Source: CAKZYD01 sp039814715 (GTDB lineage Bacteria > Pseudomonadota > Alphaproteobacteria > Sphingomonadales > CAKZYD01). From it: 33,342 nucleotides of DNA. How positions within the stretch are numbered: position 1 is the stretch's first letter; each line of letters opens with the position of its first letter. The notes beneath the pieces were generated by a model. That model ran no database searches, was not told the origin of the DNA, and was given only the letters and a program-made list of their open reading frames with translations. The translations under genes and the position numbers were made by a program. Location: positions 1-33,342 of the forward strand of contig JBCCAR010000035.1 in assembly GCA_039814715.1 (NCBI GenBank). The letters run 5' to 3'. Positions 22,553-31,029 of this stretch are shown here, in pieces.

Positions 22553-24364
22553 TCAAAGCGGCCAAATCATGGGGCACATCACCACAACGACAATCCCTGC
22601 GATGACATTCATCGGCAGGCCGACTTTAATGAAGTCGGCGAAGCGATATCCGCCAGCGCTGTAGACGAGCGTATTGGTTTGATAGCCGATGGGCGTTGCG
22701 AAACTTGCGCTAGCTGCAAACATCACCGTTACAATGAAGGGTCGTGGATCATAGCCAAGCTGGTTGGCAAGCCCGATGGCAACGGGCGTCATGATCACGG
22801 CCACTGCATTGTTGGTCACAGTCTCCGTTATGATTGAGCAGAGGGCGAAGACTGCTGCCAAGATTGCCACCGGCGGAAGGCGTTCAAGCGCTGGCTTGAG
22901 GCCTTCGACCACCAAGGCGATAGCGCCCGTGTCTGATAGCGCGGCGCCAACAGCGAGCATCGCGTAAATCAGCACGATGATTTGCCAGTCGATTGAGTCC
23001 ATTGCTTCTTCCATATCTATACAGCGGGCGAGCAGCACGGCGACCATGCCGATGATGGCCAGCGAGAAGATTGGCAGTACGTCAAAGGCTGCAAGCGCAA
23101 CCACACCAGCGATCACTGCAAAGGCAATCCACGCCTTACTCCGCCGGAAGCCTTTGGTGCTTGGTTCTGTCAGGTTGAGCAGGTCCGCTTCTTCGTTGAG
23201 GCGGGAGAGGTCATCTGGGGCCCCTTCGAGCAAGAGCGTGTCGCCGACTTGCAGCGGCGTATCATCAAGCTTCAACGTGGCATTTTCACCTTGGCGGTGG
23301 AGCGCTAAGGGGTAGACACCGTAACGGCGCGCCATACGGATTTGGCGCAGTGTTCTGCCCAGGAACTTCGATTTGGGACCAATCAACGCCTCCACAACCA
23401 TGGCCTGACGCGCCGTCACTTGTTCGATCAAATCATCGGTGACCTGGCTGTCTTCCTGGCGTTCCAGCTGCAGCGCTTGATTGTCGCGCATGGTCATAAT
23501 TTCAGTGACGGACGATTTTAAAACGACGCGGTCCCCCGGCTGCAGCACAACGTCTTTCATGGCGCGGCGCAGAGACGTGGTATTGCGGATCACGTCAACC
23601 AAGCGGCGATCGCCAGCGCGGAACAGGCCGACCTCCGTTGCTGTTTGGCCCACCAGTTCCGAATCATGCGGGATCAGTACTTCAACAAAAAAGCGCTGCG
23701 GGGCCCGATCTGGCAGGGCGTTAGAGACTGTTGTGCGGTTAGGGAGCAGCTTTGGCGCAACAAGCCACAAATAAAGGCCAGCGCAAAAGCACAAAACGAG
23801 GCCAACAGGCGTAATTTCGAACATTGAGAATGCCGCCTCACCAGCATCGCGCGCAACCCCGTCCACAAGGATATTTGTTGACGTGCCAATAAGCGTACAC
23901 GTGCCGCCGACGATGGCAGAGTAACTGAGCGGAATGAGCAGTTTGGAGGTTGAGCTTTTGATGGTGCGCGCAATGCCTGTGACTAAGGGGATCATGACCA
24001 GCACAACAGGCGTGTTGTTTGCAAAAGCAGACGCGCCCATGCTTGACAACAAGATGCCGGGGCGAACCGCGAAGGGCAGGCGGCGCGCCATGCGAGTGAA
24101 ATAACTGCTGAATAAGGAGAGGACGCCGGTGCGCACCAGCGCAGCGCTTAACACAAACATAGCGGCGATTGTGGCTGGAGCGCTGTTAGACAACACGTCC
24201 AGCGCTGCCTGCGTTTCTAAGATACCAAGCCCCAGCAGCAAGGCAGCGGCCGTGATTGCTAAGACGGCGGGTGGATAGCGCTCGAGCACAAACCCAACGA
24301 ACAGCGCTGCTAAAACGCCAAGCGTCACATAGGCTTCTTGTGTCTGGGTGAATAATCCCTGCAA
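22553..24364 (-). CDS. SLC13/DASS-type permease with two TrkA-C (RCK_C) domains
   Basis: 603 residues. Hydrophobic helices flank a soluble middle part (about 210-390) holding two RCK_C/TrkA-C domains, each with the ...LQPGDRVVL / ...LQVGDTLLLEG pattern. Membrane landmarks are SMGASAFANNTPVVLVMIPLV, the SALVGGTCTLIGTSTN-like segment (here YSAIVGGTCTLIGTSTNILV) and TETVTNNAVAVIMTPVAIGL, the two NT/TN ion-substrate hairpins of sodium-coupled anion transporters. Members carry dicarboxylates, sulfate or other anions; the substrate cannot be assigned. It starts at TTG, with AAAGGGGATC 7 bases upstream and no in-frame ATG nearby. It is divergent from the small gene at 24561. Confidence 0.9.
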   Translation of the reverse strand: MQGLFTQTQEAYVTLGVLAALFVGFVLERYPPAVLAITAAALLLGLGILETQAALDVLSNSAPATIAAMFVLSAALVRTGVLSLFSSYFTRMARRLPFAVRPGILLSSMGASAFANNTPVVLVMIPLVTGIARTIKSSTSKLLIPLSYSAIVGGTCTLIGTSTNILVDGVARDAGEAAFSMFEITPVGLVLCFCAGLYLWLVAPKLLPNRTTVSNALPDRAPQRFFVEVLIPHDSELVGQTATEVGLFRAGDRRLVDVIRNTTSLRRAMKDVVLQPGDRVVLKSSVTEIMTMRDNQALQLERQEDSQVTDDLIEQVTARQAMVVEALIGPKSKFLGRTLRQIRMARRYGVYPLALHRQGENATLKLDDTPLQVGDTLLLEGAPDDLSRLNEEADLLNLTEPSTKGFRRSKAWIAFAVIAGVVALAAFDVLPIFSLAIIGMVAVLLARCIDMEEAMDSIDWQIIVLIYAMLAVGAALSDTGAIALVVEGLKPALERLPPVAILAAVFALCSIITETVTNNAVAVIMTPVAIGLANQLGYDPRPFIVTVMFAASASFATPIGYQTNTLVYSAGGYRFADFIKVGLPMNVIAGIVVVVMCPMIWPL

Positions 24365-24493
24365 GAATGATCCCCTTTCATGCTGCGGGTGATTGCAGGC
24401 TAAGCGGGCGGCGATGACAAAGTAAACTGGAAAAACCAGGGCGCGTCATGCAAAGAACGCTAGAAACCTTTTGTTTTCCATTAAGCTGGCTGC

Positions 24494-24515
24494 AACTGGT
24501 TTTAGCATACCAGTT
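24494..24515. promoter_or_regulatory. Inverted repeat in the permease/small-gene divergent region
   Basis: AACTGGT and ACCAGTT are perfect inverted halves around an 8-base spacer. The repeat lies 45 bases before the ATG at 24561 in the divergent promoter region, a position suited to a dimeric regulator. A second shorter palindromic patch (CTGGAAAAACCAG) occurs near 24430. Confidence 0.4.
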
Positions 24516-24560
24516 CTGGGCCCAGAGCGTTGAAAGGTGAAAGACGGCGTGCCTGCTTCT

Positions 24561-24779
24561 ATGAACGATCGCGGCTATTTGCTTGAATTTGTGCAAGCGC
24601 GCGGCGCTGTTAAAGTCAGCGCAATTGACCCTTTGACAGGCACAGAGGTATCCATCGTTGGTAGTCCGGCCGCGTCTCAGCGCCAACTTGAGCAAGTCGC
24701 CGTTCGCAAATTGGAATATGTTCTTGGCAAAACCGAGGCGGAAGTGGGCCCGCCGCCGCGCCGCGGGATTGAGGTTTAG
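24561..24779 (+). CDS. Small conserved alphaproteobacterial protein upstream of rpiB
   Basis: 72 residues from the ATG at 24561; an in-frame GTG at 24537 would add eight. It is a small soluble protein with the pattern YLLEFVQARGAVKVSAIDP, TGTEVSIVGSPAAS and QLEQVAVRKLEYVLGK. I recall this kind of short protein as conserved next to rpiB in Alphaproteobacteria (a domain of unknown function, possibly DUF6898). Its function is unknown. The position before rpiB-glyA supports it being a real gene, though neither start has a good Shine-Dalgarno. Confidence 0.75.
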   Translation: MNDRGYLLEFVQARGAVKVSAIDPLTGTEVSIVGSPAASQRQLEQVAVRKLEYVLGKTEAEVGPPPRRGIEV

Positions 24780-24877
24780 CCTCTGCGCCTATAAAAGCGT
24801 GGAAAATACCTGTCATTCATAGCGCCCTTAGCCACTTTAGGGTTAGAATAGTATTGTACAGTTTTGGGGAAGACGGT

Positions 24878-25333
24878 GTGAGCATAGCAAAAACGATAGC
24901 CCTCGCGGGGGACCACGCTGGGATACGCCTAAAGGCTATTGTCACCGATTACCTGGCCGAGCTTGGCTATACGCCGCTTGATCTTGGTCCGGTTGAAACA
25001 AAATCAGTCGATTATCCTGACTTTGGCTACAAGCTTGCCGCCGCGATTGCGGAGGGCAAGGCTGACCGCGGCATAGCAATCTGCGGGTCTGGCATTGGGA
25101 TTTCAATCGCTCTCAACCGGCACCCCGACATTCGCTGCGCGCTGGTCACCAATGGATTGATGGCCCGGCTGTCGCGCGAGCACAACGATGCCAATGTGCT
25201 TGCGCTGGGCGATCGTTTAACGGGCGATGATGTGGCCAAGGACTGTGTGCGTGAGTTTTTGGAAACGAAATTCGCTGGGGGGCGACATCAACGCCGGGTT
25301 AACAAGCTGGCCAATCCGACCTTGCAAGTATAA
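24878..25333 (+). CDS. rpiB: Ribose-5-phosphate isomerase B
   Basis: Interconverts ribose-5-phosphate and ribulose-5-phosphate in the pentose phosphate pathway. The 151 residues from the GTG at 24878 include ALAGDHAG (D12, H13), DYPDFG, the anion loop with catalytic C69 in ICGSGIGISIALNR, and RLSREHNDANVLALG with H102. The GTG start is preferred because GGGGAAG lies 6 bases before it and the family begins at this point. The longest frame uses TTG at 24854. It lies 55 bases upstream of glyA, a common alphaproteobacterial order. Confidence 0.95.
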   Translation: MSIAKTIALAGDHAGIRLKAIVTDYLAELGYTPLDLGPVETKSVDYPDFGYKLAAAIAEGKADRGIAICGSGIGISIALNRHPDIRCALVTNGLMARLSREHNDANVLALGDRLTGDDVAKDCVREFLETKFAGGRHQRRVNKLANPTLQV

Positions 25334-25388
25334 ACAGCCACTCAAATCCAACAATAAGCGCGTGCGCGCTGCCAAGGACAGTTTTAAT

Positions 25389-26699
25389 ATGGCCACAAAA
25401 CAAGATTTTATGATCCGCCCGGAAGGCTTTTTTGACCAATCCCTTGCGGACAGTGATCAAGCTGTATTTGCCTCTATTGAGGGCGAGCTTGAGCGCCAGC
25501 AAGATCAAATCGAACTGATCGCGTCTGAAAACATCGTCTCACGTGCTGTGATGGAAGCGCAGGGCTCTGTGATGACCAATAAGTACGCCGAGGGTTATCC
25601 CGGTAAGCGCTACTATCAAGGCTGCGCCCATGTGGATGTCGCAGAGGCTCTGGCCATCGAGCGTGCCAAAGAGCTGTTTGATTGCGCCTATGTAAATGTG
25701 CAGCCCCATTCGGGCGCGCAGGCCAATGGCGCGGTCATGCTGGCTCTCACCACGCCGGGCGACACGATTTTAGGCATGTCCCTTGCGGCCGGCGGCCACC
25801 TCACACACGGCGCTGCGCCCGCGCAATCAGGAAAGTGGTTCAATGCGGTTCAATATGGTGTGACCCGCGACACACATTTGATCGACTATGATGAAGTCGA
25901 ATCACTTGCTGTTGAGCACCAGCCCAAAATCATTATCGCCGGTGGCTCAGCCTATCCGCGCCAAATTGACTTTGCGCGCTTTCGCGAGATTGCGGATAAA
26001 GTTGGCGCCTATCTTCATGTGGATATGGCGCACTTTGCCGGCCTTGTTGCGGGCGGTGTTCACCCCAGCCCGGTGCCGCATGCCCATGTCGTTACCACGA
26101 CGACCCACAAAACATTGCGCGGCCCGCGCGGCGGCATGATCCTCAGCAACGACGAGGCACTGGGCAAGAAATTTAACTCTGCCGTTTTCCCTGGTTTGCA
26201 GGGCGGACCGCTGATGCATGTCATCGCTGCTAAAGCGGTCGCATTTGGCGAAGCGCTGCGCCCTGAATTCAAAGACTATTCGGCTAAAGTCATTGAAAAC
26301 GCTCAGGTTTTAGCCAACACGCTGAAGGCGGCGGGCTGCGATATAGTGTCAGGCGGCACGGATACCCATGTTGTCTTGGTCGACCTACGCCCAAAAGGCG
26401 TCACAGGCAAAGCCGCAGATGAGGCACTCGAACGCGCGCATATTACATGCAACAAAAACAGCGTTCCCTTTGATACAGCCAAACCATTTGTGACATCCGG
26501 CATCCGCCTTGGCACACCCGCTGGCACGACACGCGGGTTTGGCAGCGCTGAATTCCGCTTGGTTGGCGAGATGATTGCTAAGGTCGTGGATGGTCTTTCC
26601 GCCAATGGTGAAGAGGCCAATCACGGCGTTGAAGCAGACGTGCGCGAAAAGGTTTCTTCCCTTTGCAAAGCGTTTCCCATTTACAACGCAGCGATTTAG
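25389..26699 (+). CDS. glyA: Serine hydroxymethyltransferase
   Basis: A PLP enzyme interconverting serine and glycine with tetrahydrofolate, the main source of one-carbon units. The 436 residues from the ATG at 25389 are of normal family length. The PLP lysine is K241 in TTTTHKTLRGPRGG. LIASENIVS at 43-51, YAEGYPGKRYYQGC at 66-79 and DMAHFAGLVAGG at 212-223 are present. The start has AAGGACAG upstream; the longer frame from 25227 runs back into rpiB and lacks family likeness. It leads the nrdR-nusB-thiL group. Confidence 0.97.
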   Translation: MATKQDFMIRPEGFFDQSLADSDQAVFASIEGELERQQDQIELIASENIVSRAVMEAQGSVMTNKYAEGYPGKRYYQGCAHVDVAEALAIERAKELFDCAYVNVQPHSGAQANGAVMLALTTPGDTILGMSLAAGGHLTHGAAPAQSGKWFNAVQYGVTRDTHLIDYDEVESLAVEHQPKIIIAGGSAYPRQIDFARFREIADKVGAYLHVDMAHFAGLVAGGVHPSPVPHAHVVTTTTHKTLRGPRGGMILSNDEALGKKFNSAVFPGLQGGPLMHVIAAKAVAFGEALRPEFKDYSAKVIENAQVLANTLKAAGCDIVSGGTDTHVVLVDLRPKGVTGKAADEALERAHITCNKNSVPFDTAKPFVTSGIRLGTPAGTTRGFGSAEFRLVGEMIAKVVDGLSANGEEANHGVEADVREKVSSLCKAFPIYNAAI

Positions 26700-26704
26700 C
26701 GCTT

Positions 26705-26720
26705 TATCTATATATCGTAG
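26705..26720 (+). promoter_or_regulatory. Possible NrdR-box-like site before nrdR
   Basis: The AT-rich partly symmetric sequence TATCTATATATCGTAG lies 42 bases before the nrdR start. It resembles the general NrdR box form with a central TATATA flanked by CT/GT, matching about 10 of 16 positions by eye. Real NrdR sites usually occur as two boxes, and I see only one. It could equally be a promoter -10 region. Confidence 0.25.
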
Positions 26721-26762
26721 GTGAAGCGGCTCTTGGTCGCAGCATAAAGGGGCCAAGACGCC

Positions 26763-27224
26763 ATGCGGTGCCCATTCTGTGGCAATGAAGATACGCAAGT
26801 GAAGGATTCGCGTCCGACTGAGGACGCGTCGGCCATTCGCCGCCGCCGGTCTTGCACGGCTTGCGGCGCGCGCTTTACGACCTTTGAGCGCGTACAGCTG
26901 CGTGAATTAACAGTGGTCAAGCGGTCCGGCCGCAAAGTGCCGTTCGAGCGGGAAAAGCTGGAACGCTCCATCAATATTTCTTTACGCAAGCGCCCGGTCG
27001 AACCTGAGCGGGTGGAGCGGATGATCAATGGACTTGTGCGCCGGCTGGAAAGCATGGGCGAAAGCGAAATCTCTGCTGATGTGATTGGTCAGCTCGCCAT
27101 GGAGGGCTTGGAGAGCTTAGACAAAGTAGCCTATGTGCGCTTTGCCTCCGTCTATAAGAATTTCCGCGAAGCGAAAGACTTTGAAGACTTTGTCGGAAAC
27201 TTGTCGGCAACAACCAAACAATAA
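26763..27224 (+). CDS. nrdR: Transcriptional repressor NrdR
   Basis: A 153-residue regulator of ribonucleotide reductase genes. The N-terminal zinc ribbon has C3, C6, C31 and C34 (MRCPFCGN ... CTACGARFTTFER). An ATP-cone follows at about 49-139 (VVKRSGRKVPFEREKLERSI), which senses ATP/dATP. It lies 63 bases after glyA, the usual position. The riboflavin genes that commonly follow it in Alphaproteobacteria are absent here, and nusB comes next. Confidence 0.97.
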   Translation: MRCPFCGNEDTQVKDSRPTEDASAIRRRRSCTACGARFTTFERVQLRELTVVKRSGRKVPFEREKLERSINISLRKRPVEPERVERMINGLVRRLESMGESEISADVIGQLAMEGLESLDKVAYVRFASVYKNFREAKDFEDFVGNLSATTKQ

Positions 27225-27263
27225 AGTCTCTGCTTTTTTGAGGCATGCGAAAGGCTCTACACA

Positions 27264-27740
27264 ATGACAGCAGACGCTGCTGACACCGGCCCGAGTATTG
27301 CGCCGAAGGGCTCGCGCGCAGCTGCGCGTTTGGCTGCAGTTCAAGCCTTGTTTCAATTGTCTCGCAGCGAAGACAAAGCCGACGCAGTCATCACGCAGTT
27401 CCGTGATTTTCGCTTTGGGACGGAATTTGACGGCATTCCCTTTCCGCAGGCGGATGAAGCCTTCTTTAGCGATATCGTCAAAGCTGTCGCCGCCCGTCCC
27501 GAACGCTATGACGAAGTCATTGCCGCCCGCCTTGCAAGCAATTGGCGCATAGAGCGCATTGATCCACTTGTTCTTCAAATCCTGAGAGCAGGGGCCTATG
27601 AACTGATGGACCGTCTGGACGTGCCCAAAGCCGTCGTCATCACGCAGTATGTAGATGTCGCGCACGCCTTTTATGACGACCAAGAACCGAAATTTGTCAA
27701 TGGTTTACTTGACCGGCTGGCGACGGAACTACGCCGCTAG
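27264..27740 (+). CDS. nusB: Transcription antitermination factor NusB
   Basis: A 158-residue all-helical RNA-binding factor that works with NusE/S10 on boxA in rRNA antitermination. Landmarks are SRAAARLAAVQALFQL at the N-terminus, the WRIERIDPLVLQILRAGAYEL core and a C-terminal EPKFVNGLLDRLA. The N-terminus is about 15 residues longer than E. coli NusB, as is common in Alphaproteobacteria. It lies 39 bases after nrdR and 4 bases before thiL. Confidence 0.95.
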   Translation: MTADAADTGPSIAPKGSRAAARLAAVQALFQLSRSEDKADAVITQFRDFRFGTEFDGIPFPQADEAFFSDIVKAVAARPERYDEVIAARLASNWRIERIDPLVLQILRAGAYELMDRLDVPKAVVITQYVDVAHAFYDDQEPKFVNGLLDRLATELRR

Positions 27741-27744
27741 GCGC

Positions 27745-28686
27745 ATGGACGAATTTAGCCGCATTGCCCGCTACTTTGCGCCCCTGGCGGGGCCAGAGGG
27801 GCTTGGTCTGCTCGATGATGCAGCCCTCATGGCAGCGCTGCCTGGTGAGGACCTCGTCCTTGCAAAAGATGTGGCGATCGCTGGTGTGCATTTTCCTATA
27901 GGGTGCGTACCGGCCGTTGCCGCCCGCAGGAGTTTACGGCCAAACCTGTCTGATCTTGCTGCCATGGGCGCGCGGCCACTCGGATATCTTCTTGGGCTAT
28001 CCCTACCCGCTGCTTTGGATGAGCGCTGGATCGCTGGTTTTGCCGCAGCTCTATGGGAGGACCAGCAAGCCTATGGCCTGTCTTTATGGGGCGGGGACAG
28101 CGTTAAGGCGCCTCATGATCTTAGTATCTCCATCACCATCATTGGCGCTATTGCGAAAGGCGCTGCTCTTCGGCGCAGCGGTGCGCGCGCCGGCGATGAT
28201 ATCTACGTCTCCGGCGTTATTGGGGCCGCTGCGGCTGGGCTTGCGCAAGCTCTGGGCAAAGCGCCCGTGCGAGAGCGCTGGCTTGATGCCTATGAAGCGC
28301 CTACACCGCGCTTGGACCTTGGCAGGGCGCTCGTTGGGCTGGCAAGCGCTGCGATCGATGTATCCGATGGTTTGGTCGCCGATGTTGGCCATCTTGCGCA
28401 GGCGTCGCGCTGCGCTGCCGCCCTGCAACTGGCAGATGTTCCAATTCCCTCTGGCCTGCCCTTATCGCCGGAAGACGCGATAACCGCCGGCGATGATTAT
28501 GAACTTGCCTTTACTGCAGCGCCCAGCGTTCGCAGCGCCATCTTTACCCTTTCTGAAAGCTTGGGCCTTACCCTGTCGCGAATAGGCGTTATGCGCGCCG
28601 CCAGTAAAGATGGCTCGCCCGTCGTGGTTTTAAAACCCGATGGATCAGAGCTTTTGCTTTCCCGCACCGGCTGGCAGCACGCATAA
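27745..28686 (+). CDS. thiL: Thiamine-monophosphate kinase
   Basis: Phosphorylates thiamine phosphate to thiamine diphosphate, the active cofactor. The 313 residues from the ATG at 27745 begin with the family motif MDEFSRIARYFAPLAG. They contain the Mg/ATP region LLDDAALM, AGVHF, NLSDLAAMGARP and GGDS, and the C-terminal IDVSDGLVADVGHLA and ITAGDDYELAFTA motifs. An alternative frame start at 27655 lies inside nusB and is not credible. nusB-thiL adjacency is typical for the class. No other thiamine genes are in the window. Confidence 0.95.
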   Translation: MDEFSRIARYFAPLAGPEGLGLLDDAALMAALPGEDLVLAKDVAIAGVHFPIGCVPAVAARRSLRPNLSDLAAMGARPLGYLLGLSLPAALDERWIAGFAAALWEDQQAYGLSLWGGDSVKAPHDLSISITIIGAIAKGAALRRSGARAGDDIYVSGVIGAAAAGLAQALGKAPVRERWLDAYEAPTPRLDLGRALVGLASAAIDVSDGLVADVGHLAQASRCAAALQLADVPIPSGLPLSPEDAITAGDDYELAFTAAPSVRSAIFTLSESLGLTLSRIGVMRAASKDGSPVVVLKPDGSELLLSRTGWQHA

Positions 28687-28710
28687 CATGGCAACGGAAG
28701 CATAGAGCAG

Positions 28711-29238
28711 ATGGCAGATGAGAGCGAAGAAGGAGCGGACGTTCAGCCCGCTGAGGCGCCCAAACGCTCCAAGCTCCCCATGATTATAACCCTGGTTGCT
28801 GGGCTGGTGCTTGGCGGCGGCGGCGCTGCAGGCTATTTCATGTTTCTTGCACCAACAGGCGAGCCAGTCGCCGAAACGGCTGAGGCTAAGGCCGCTGCCA
28901 TGCAGGCGAAGCTCGCCAAGAAAAAACCAGTTTTTGTGGATGTTGACCGCGTCAGCGCGCCGCTCATCGCTGAACAGTTGCATGTGGTGGGTCATGTCAC
29001 CATGTATATCCGCCTCCAGGTGGAAGATGAAGACGATCAAGACTGGGTCAGGGACCGTCTGCCCATGGTGCGCCACGCGATCAATTTAGCTGTCACGCGC
29101 AAAGGCGTGAGCTTCTCCGATGATGGCCATAAAGTTGATTACGACGGGTCAGCTTCGCGCATTGCAAAAGCCATCAACGCTTATCTTAAAACCGATAAGG
29201 TGATTGCCGCGCACATTACAGAAGCGGTTCGGCTTTAA
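28711..29238 (+). CDS. fliL: Flagellar basal-body-associated protein FliL
   Basis: 175 residues. A charged cytoplasmic N-terminus is followed by one transmembrane helix (about 23-46, MIITLVAGLVLGGGGAAGYF), then a periplasmic stomatin-like domain with VFVDVDRVSAPLI and VTMYIRLQVEDEDDQ. This fits FliL, which surrounds MotB stator units and increases torque. It is 24 bases after thiL, so it is probably co-transcribed. No other flagellar genes adjoin, and motB lies some 20 kb away on the other strand. FliL diverges strongly between species, hence confidence below the housekeeping genes. Confidence 0.8.
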   Translation: MADESEEGADVQPAEAPKRSKLPMIITLVAGLVLGGGGAAGYFMFLAPTGEPVAETAEAKAAAMQAKLAKKKPVFVDVDRVSAPLIAEQLHVVGHVTMYIRLQVEDEDDQDWVRDRLPMVRHAINLAVTRKGVSFSDDGHKVDYDGSASRIAKAINAYLKTDKVIAAHITEAVRL

Positions 29239-29253
29239 GGCCAAGCGCCAGTC

Positions 29254-29282
29254 TTGACCTGGAATAAACTCCTGTTAACTTG
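29254..29282 (+). promoter_or_regulatory. Candidate sigma-70 promoter for the NTF2-like gene
   Basis: CTTGACC matches the alphaproteobacterial -35 consensus at 29253-29259. A TTAACT/TAACTT hexamer lies 15-17 bases further on. A short palindromic hairpin, TTGCTT/AAGCAA, follows just before the Shine-Dalgarno of the gene at 29313. The -10 is imperfect. Confidence 0.35.
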
Positions 29283-29312
29283 CTTTAAGCTTGAAGCAAT
29301 TTGGGGGGCGTT

Positions 29313-29735
29313 ATGGGCCAGGCCGACAAAGACCGGATTACGCAGCGCATAGACGAGATATTTGACGTTTGGAGCGTTGGGGACGACGGCTTTGATGATG
29401 CCGCAATTGGCGCCCTGTACGACAACACTGATGCCTTTACAGCCTTTGATACTCTCATGCCGTCGACATCCGTCATGGAAGGCTGGGATACATTTGCTGC
29501 CAATTGGACTGGCGCGCTCAAGCGTTTAAACGATTTCAAGTGTTGGCTCGAGGATTGCTTGGAAATCACAGTAGTCGGAGAGGTGGCTTGGACCCGGCTC
29601 ATACTTGGCGTATCTGCAGATGACCAAGAAACCGGCGAGCGCTTGGAAGGGGCCCAGCAGGTCACTCTCATCTGGCGCAAAAGCGACGACTGGCGCATAG
29701 TCCACGAGCATTTGTCAGGGCCAGTGCGCCGCTGA
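29313..29735 (+). CDS. NTF2-like (SnoaL/DUF4440-type) protein
   Basis: 140 residues from the ATG at 29313, preceded by a strong GGGGGG Shine-Dalgarno; the longest frame begins TTG at 29301. The fold pattern is NTF2-like: an N-terminal helix (RITQRIDEIFDVWSVG), a tunnel-lining helix-strand part with SVMEGWDTFAANW, and the closing strands VTLIWRKSDDWRIVHEHLSG, which is the typical ending of SnoaL/DUF4440 proteins. Such proteins may bind or turn over small molecules, and many have no known role. It is 24 bases before the alcohol dehydrogenase, so it is probably in the same transcript. Confidence 0.8.
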   Translation: MGQADKDRITQRIDEIFDVWSVGDDGFDDAAIGALYDNTDAFTAFDTLMPSTSVMEGWDTFAANWTGALKRLNDFKCWLEDCLEITVVGEVAWTRLILGVSADDQETGERLEGAQQVTLIWRKSDDWRIVHEHLSGPVRR

Positions 29736-29759
29736 TACCGCTGAGGGAAAGAACACCCA

Positions 29760-30857
29760 ATGGAAATTCAAGCCGCAGTCTTACGTGAGGTTGGCAAGCC
29801 TTTTTCGATTGAAACATTGACGTTGGAAGAGCCTGGTCCCGGCGAAGTGCGGGTCAAAGTTGCAGCGACGGGCCTATGCCATACCGACCTGTCTGTCCGC
29901 GATGGTCATATGCCTGCGCCGATGCCGATTGTACCGGGCCATGAAGGGGCGGGCATTGTGGATGCCGTTGGCTCCGGGGTGACGAAAGTGGCGCCGGGCG
30001 ATTCAGTCGTCATGTCATATCTGTCGTGCGGCGGCTGCCCATCCTGCATGAAAGGTGTCCCGAGCTATTGCCAGCAAATCTTCCGTCTCAATTTTAGCGG
30101 TGGGCGCTTGGATGGCTCCTCTCCTCTGAGCGACGCGTCTGGCACAAAAGTTCATGGCATGTTTTTTGGTCAATCCTCCTTCGCGACCTATGCCGTCGCA
30201 GGCGAGCGCAATGTCGTTAAAGTCCCCGCAGAGTGTGACTTAACCCAGCTTGGCCCGCTAGGCTGTGGCTTGCTGACGGGTGCTGGCGCCGTCTTTAACG
30301 TTTTAAAGCCCGATCCTGGAAGCAACTTCGTCGTCTACGGCGTCGGCGGTGTTGGCCTCAGCGGGATTATGGCGGCTAAATCATTGGGCGTTTCCAAAAT
30401 TGTTGCCGTAGATCGGCATCCATCGCGTCTAGAAATCGCGCGCGATCTTGGCGCTACCCACACTGTAAATGGGAGCGAGACAGACATTGTACCAGGCGTT
30501 CAAGCAGCCCTTGGCGGCGGCGCGGATTTCGCTCTAGAGACGACGGGTGTCCCCACCGTGATCCGGGCAGGCATTGACGCGCTTGCTATTCCTGGGTCCA
30601 TCGCCGTCGTGGGCGTGAGCGCGCCTGGCGCCGAGATCGCTGTGGATGCGTCCACCATCATCTTTGGCAAACGCATTTTAGGTGTGATCGAAGGCGATGC
30701 GGTTCCCGATATTCTGATCCCGCATATGGTCGATTTGTATCAACGCGGCCAATTCCCGCTCGAGCGCTTTACCAAACGCTATCCGCTGGATGCCATCAAT
30801 CAAGCTGCGCGCGATAGCGAGGCTGGCATCACGATCAAGCCGGTTCTCGTCCCTTAG
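29760..30857 (+). CDS. Zinc-dependent alcohol dehydrogenase (aryl/benzyl alcohol dehydrogenase-like)
   Basis: A 365-residue medium-chain dehydrogenase. Catalytic zinc ligands are C40 (GLCHTDL), H61-E62 (PGHEGAG) and C169 (GPLGCGLLTGAG). The structural zinc lobe is complete with C90, C93, C96 and C104. The NAD-binding motif GVGGVG is at 194-199, followed by D at the end of the second strand, favouring NAD+. The GCGLLTGAGAVFNVLKP stretch resembles aryl-alcohol dehydrogenases, but substrate is not decided by sequence. GAGGGAAAG lies upstream of the ATG. Confidence 0.92.
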   Translation: MEIQAAVLREVGKPFSIETLTLEEPGPGEVRVKVAATGLCHTDLSVRDGHMPAPMPIVPGHEGAGIVDAVGSGVTKVAPGDSVVMSYLSCGGCPSCMKGVPSYCQQIFRLNFSGGRLDGSSPLSDASGTKVHGMFFGQSSFATYAVAGERNVVKVPAECDLTQLGPLGCGLLTGAGAVFNVLKPDPGSNFVVYGVGGVGLSGIMAAKSLGVSKIVAVDRHPSRLEIARDLGATHTVNGSETDIVPGVQAALGGGADFALETTGVPTVIRAGIDALAIPGSIAVVGVSAPGAEIAVDASTIIFGKRILGVIEGDAVPDILIPHMVDLYQRGQFPLERFTKRYPLDAINQAARDSEAGITIKPVLVP

Positions 30858-30876
30858 AACTGTTTGAAAAGTCCGC

Positions 30877-30905
30877 TTGCCTTGTCCGCAAGGCCTTCCT
30901 ACAGT
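30877..30905 (+). promoter_or_regulatory. Candidate promoter for hppA
   Basis: TTGCCT and TACAGT are separated by exactly 17 bases, starting 20 bases after the alcohol dehydrogenase stop and about 125 bases before the hppA ATG. The 172-base gap otherwise shows no gene. The spacing is ideal, but both hexamers are only partial matches. Confidence 0.4.
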
Positions 30906-31029
30906 CCGCGTGGAGTCGCTTAGGGGGCAATCTCGGGCGTTCACTTCAATTCAAGACGTGCCGTCATGGCTACGAAGGCGCATATGCCTTTCCTGGCCGG
31001 CACTTTACGAGAAAGAAAAGGGAGTCAGT

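Noticed and set aside
21836..22556. Imperfect inverted repeat (CGGCAGCT-YTGG core) flanking the orphan gene, suggesting element ends
   Set aside because: About 19 of 23 positions match, but the right copy overlaps the permease stop codon and the left lies in the gene remnant. No target duplication is seen, so it may be chance.
24365..24560. Possible tRNA or small RNA in the divergent gap
   Set aside because: No cloverleaf with T-loop and anticodon arm could be found. Only short inverted repeats are visible.
25334..25388. Possible glycine riboswitch upstream of glyA
   Set aside because: The gap is only 55 bases, too short, and I see no tandem glycine-aptamer pattern.
27117..27683. 188-codon minus-strand frame across nrdR-nusB
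   Set aside because: It spans two conserved housekeeping genes on the other strand and has no family pattern.
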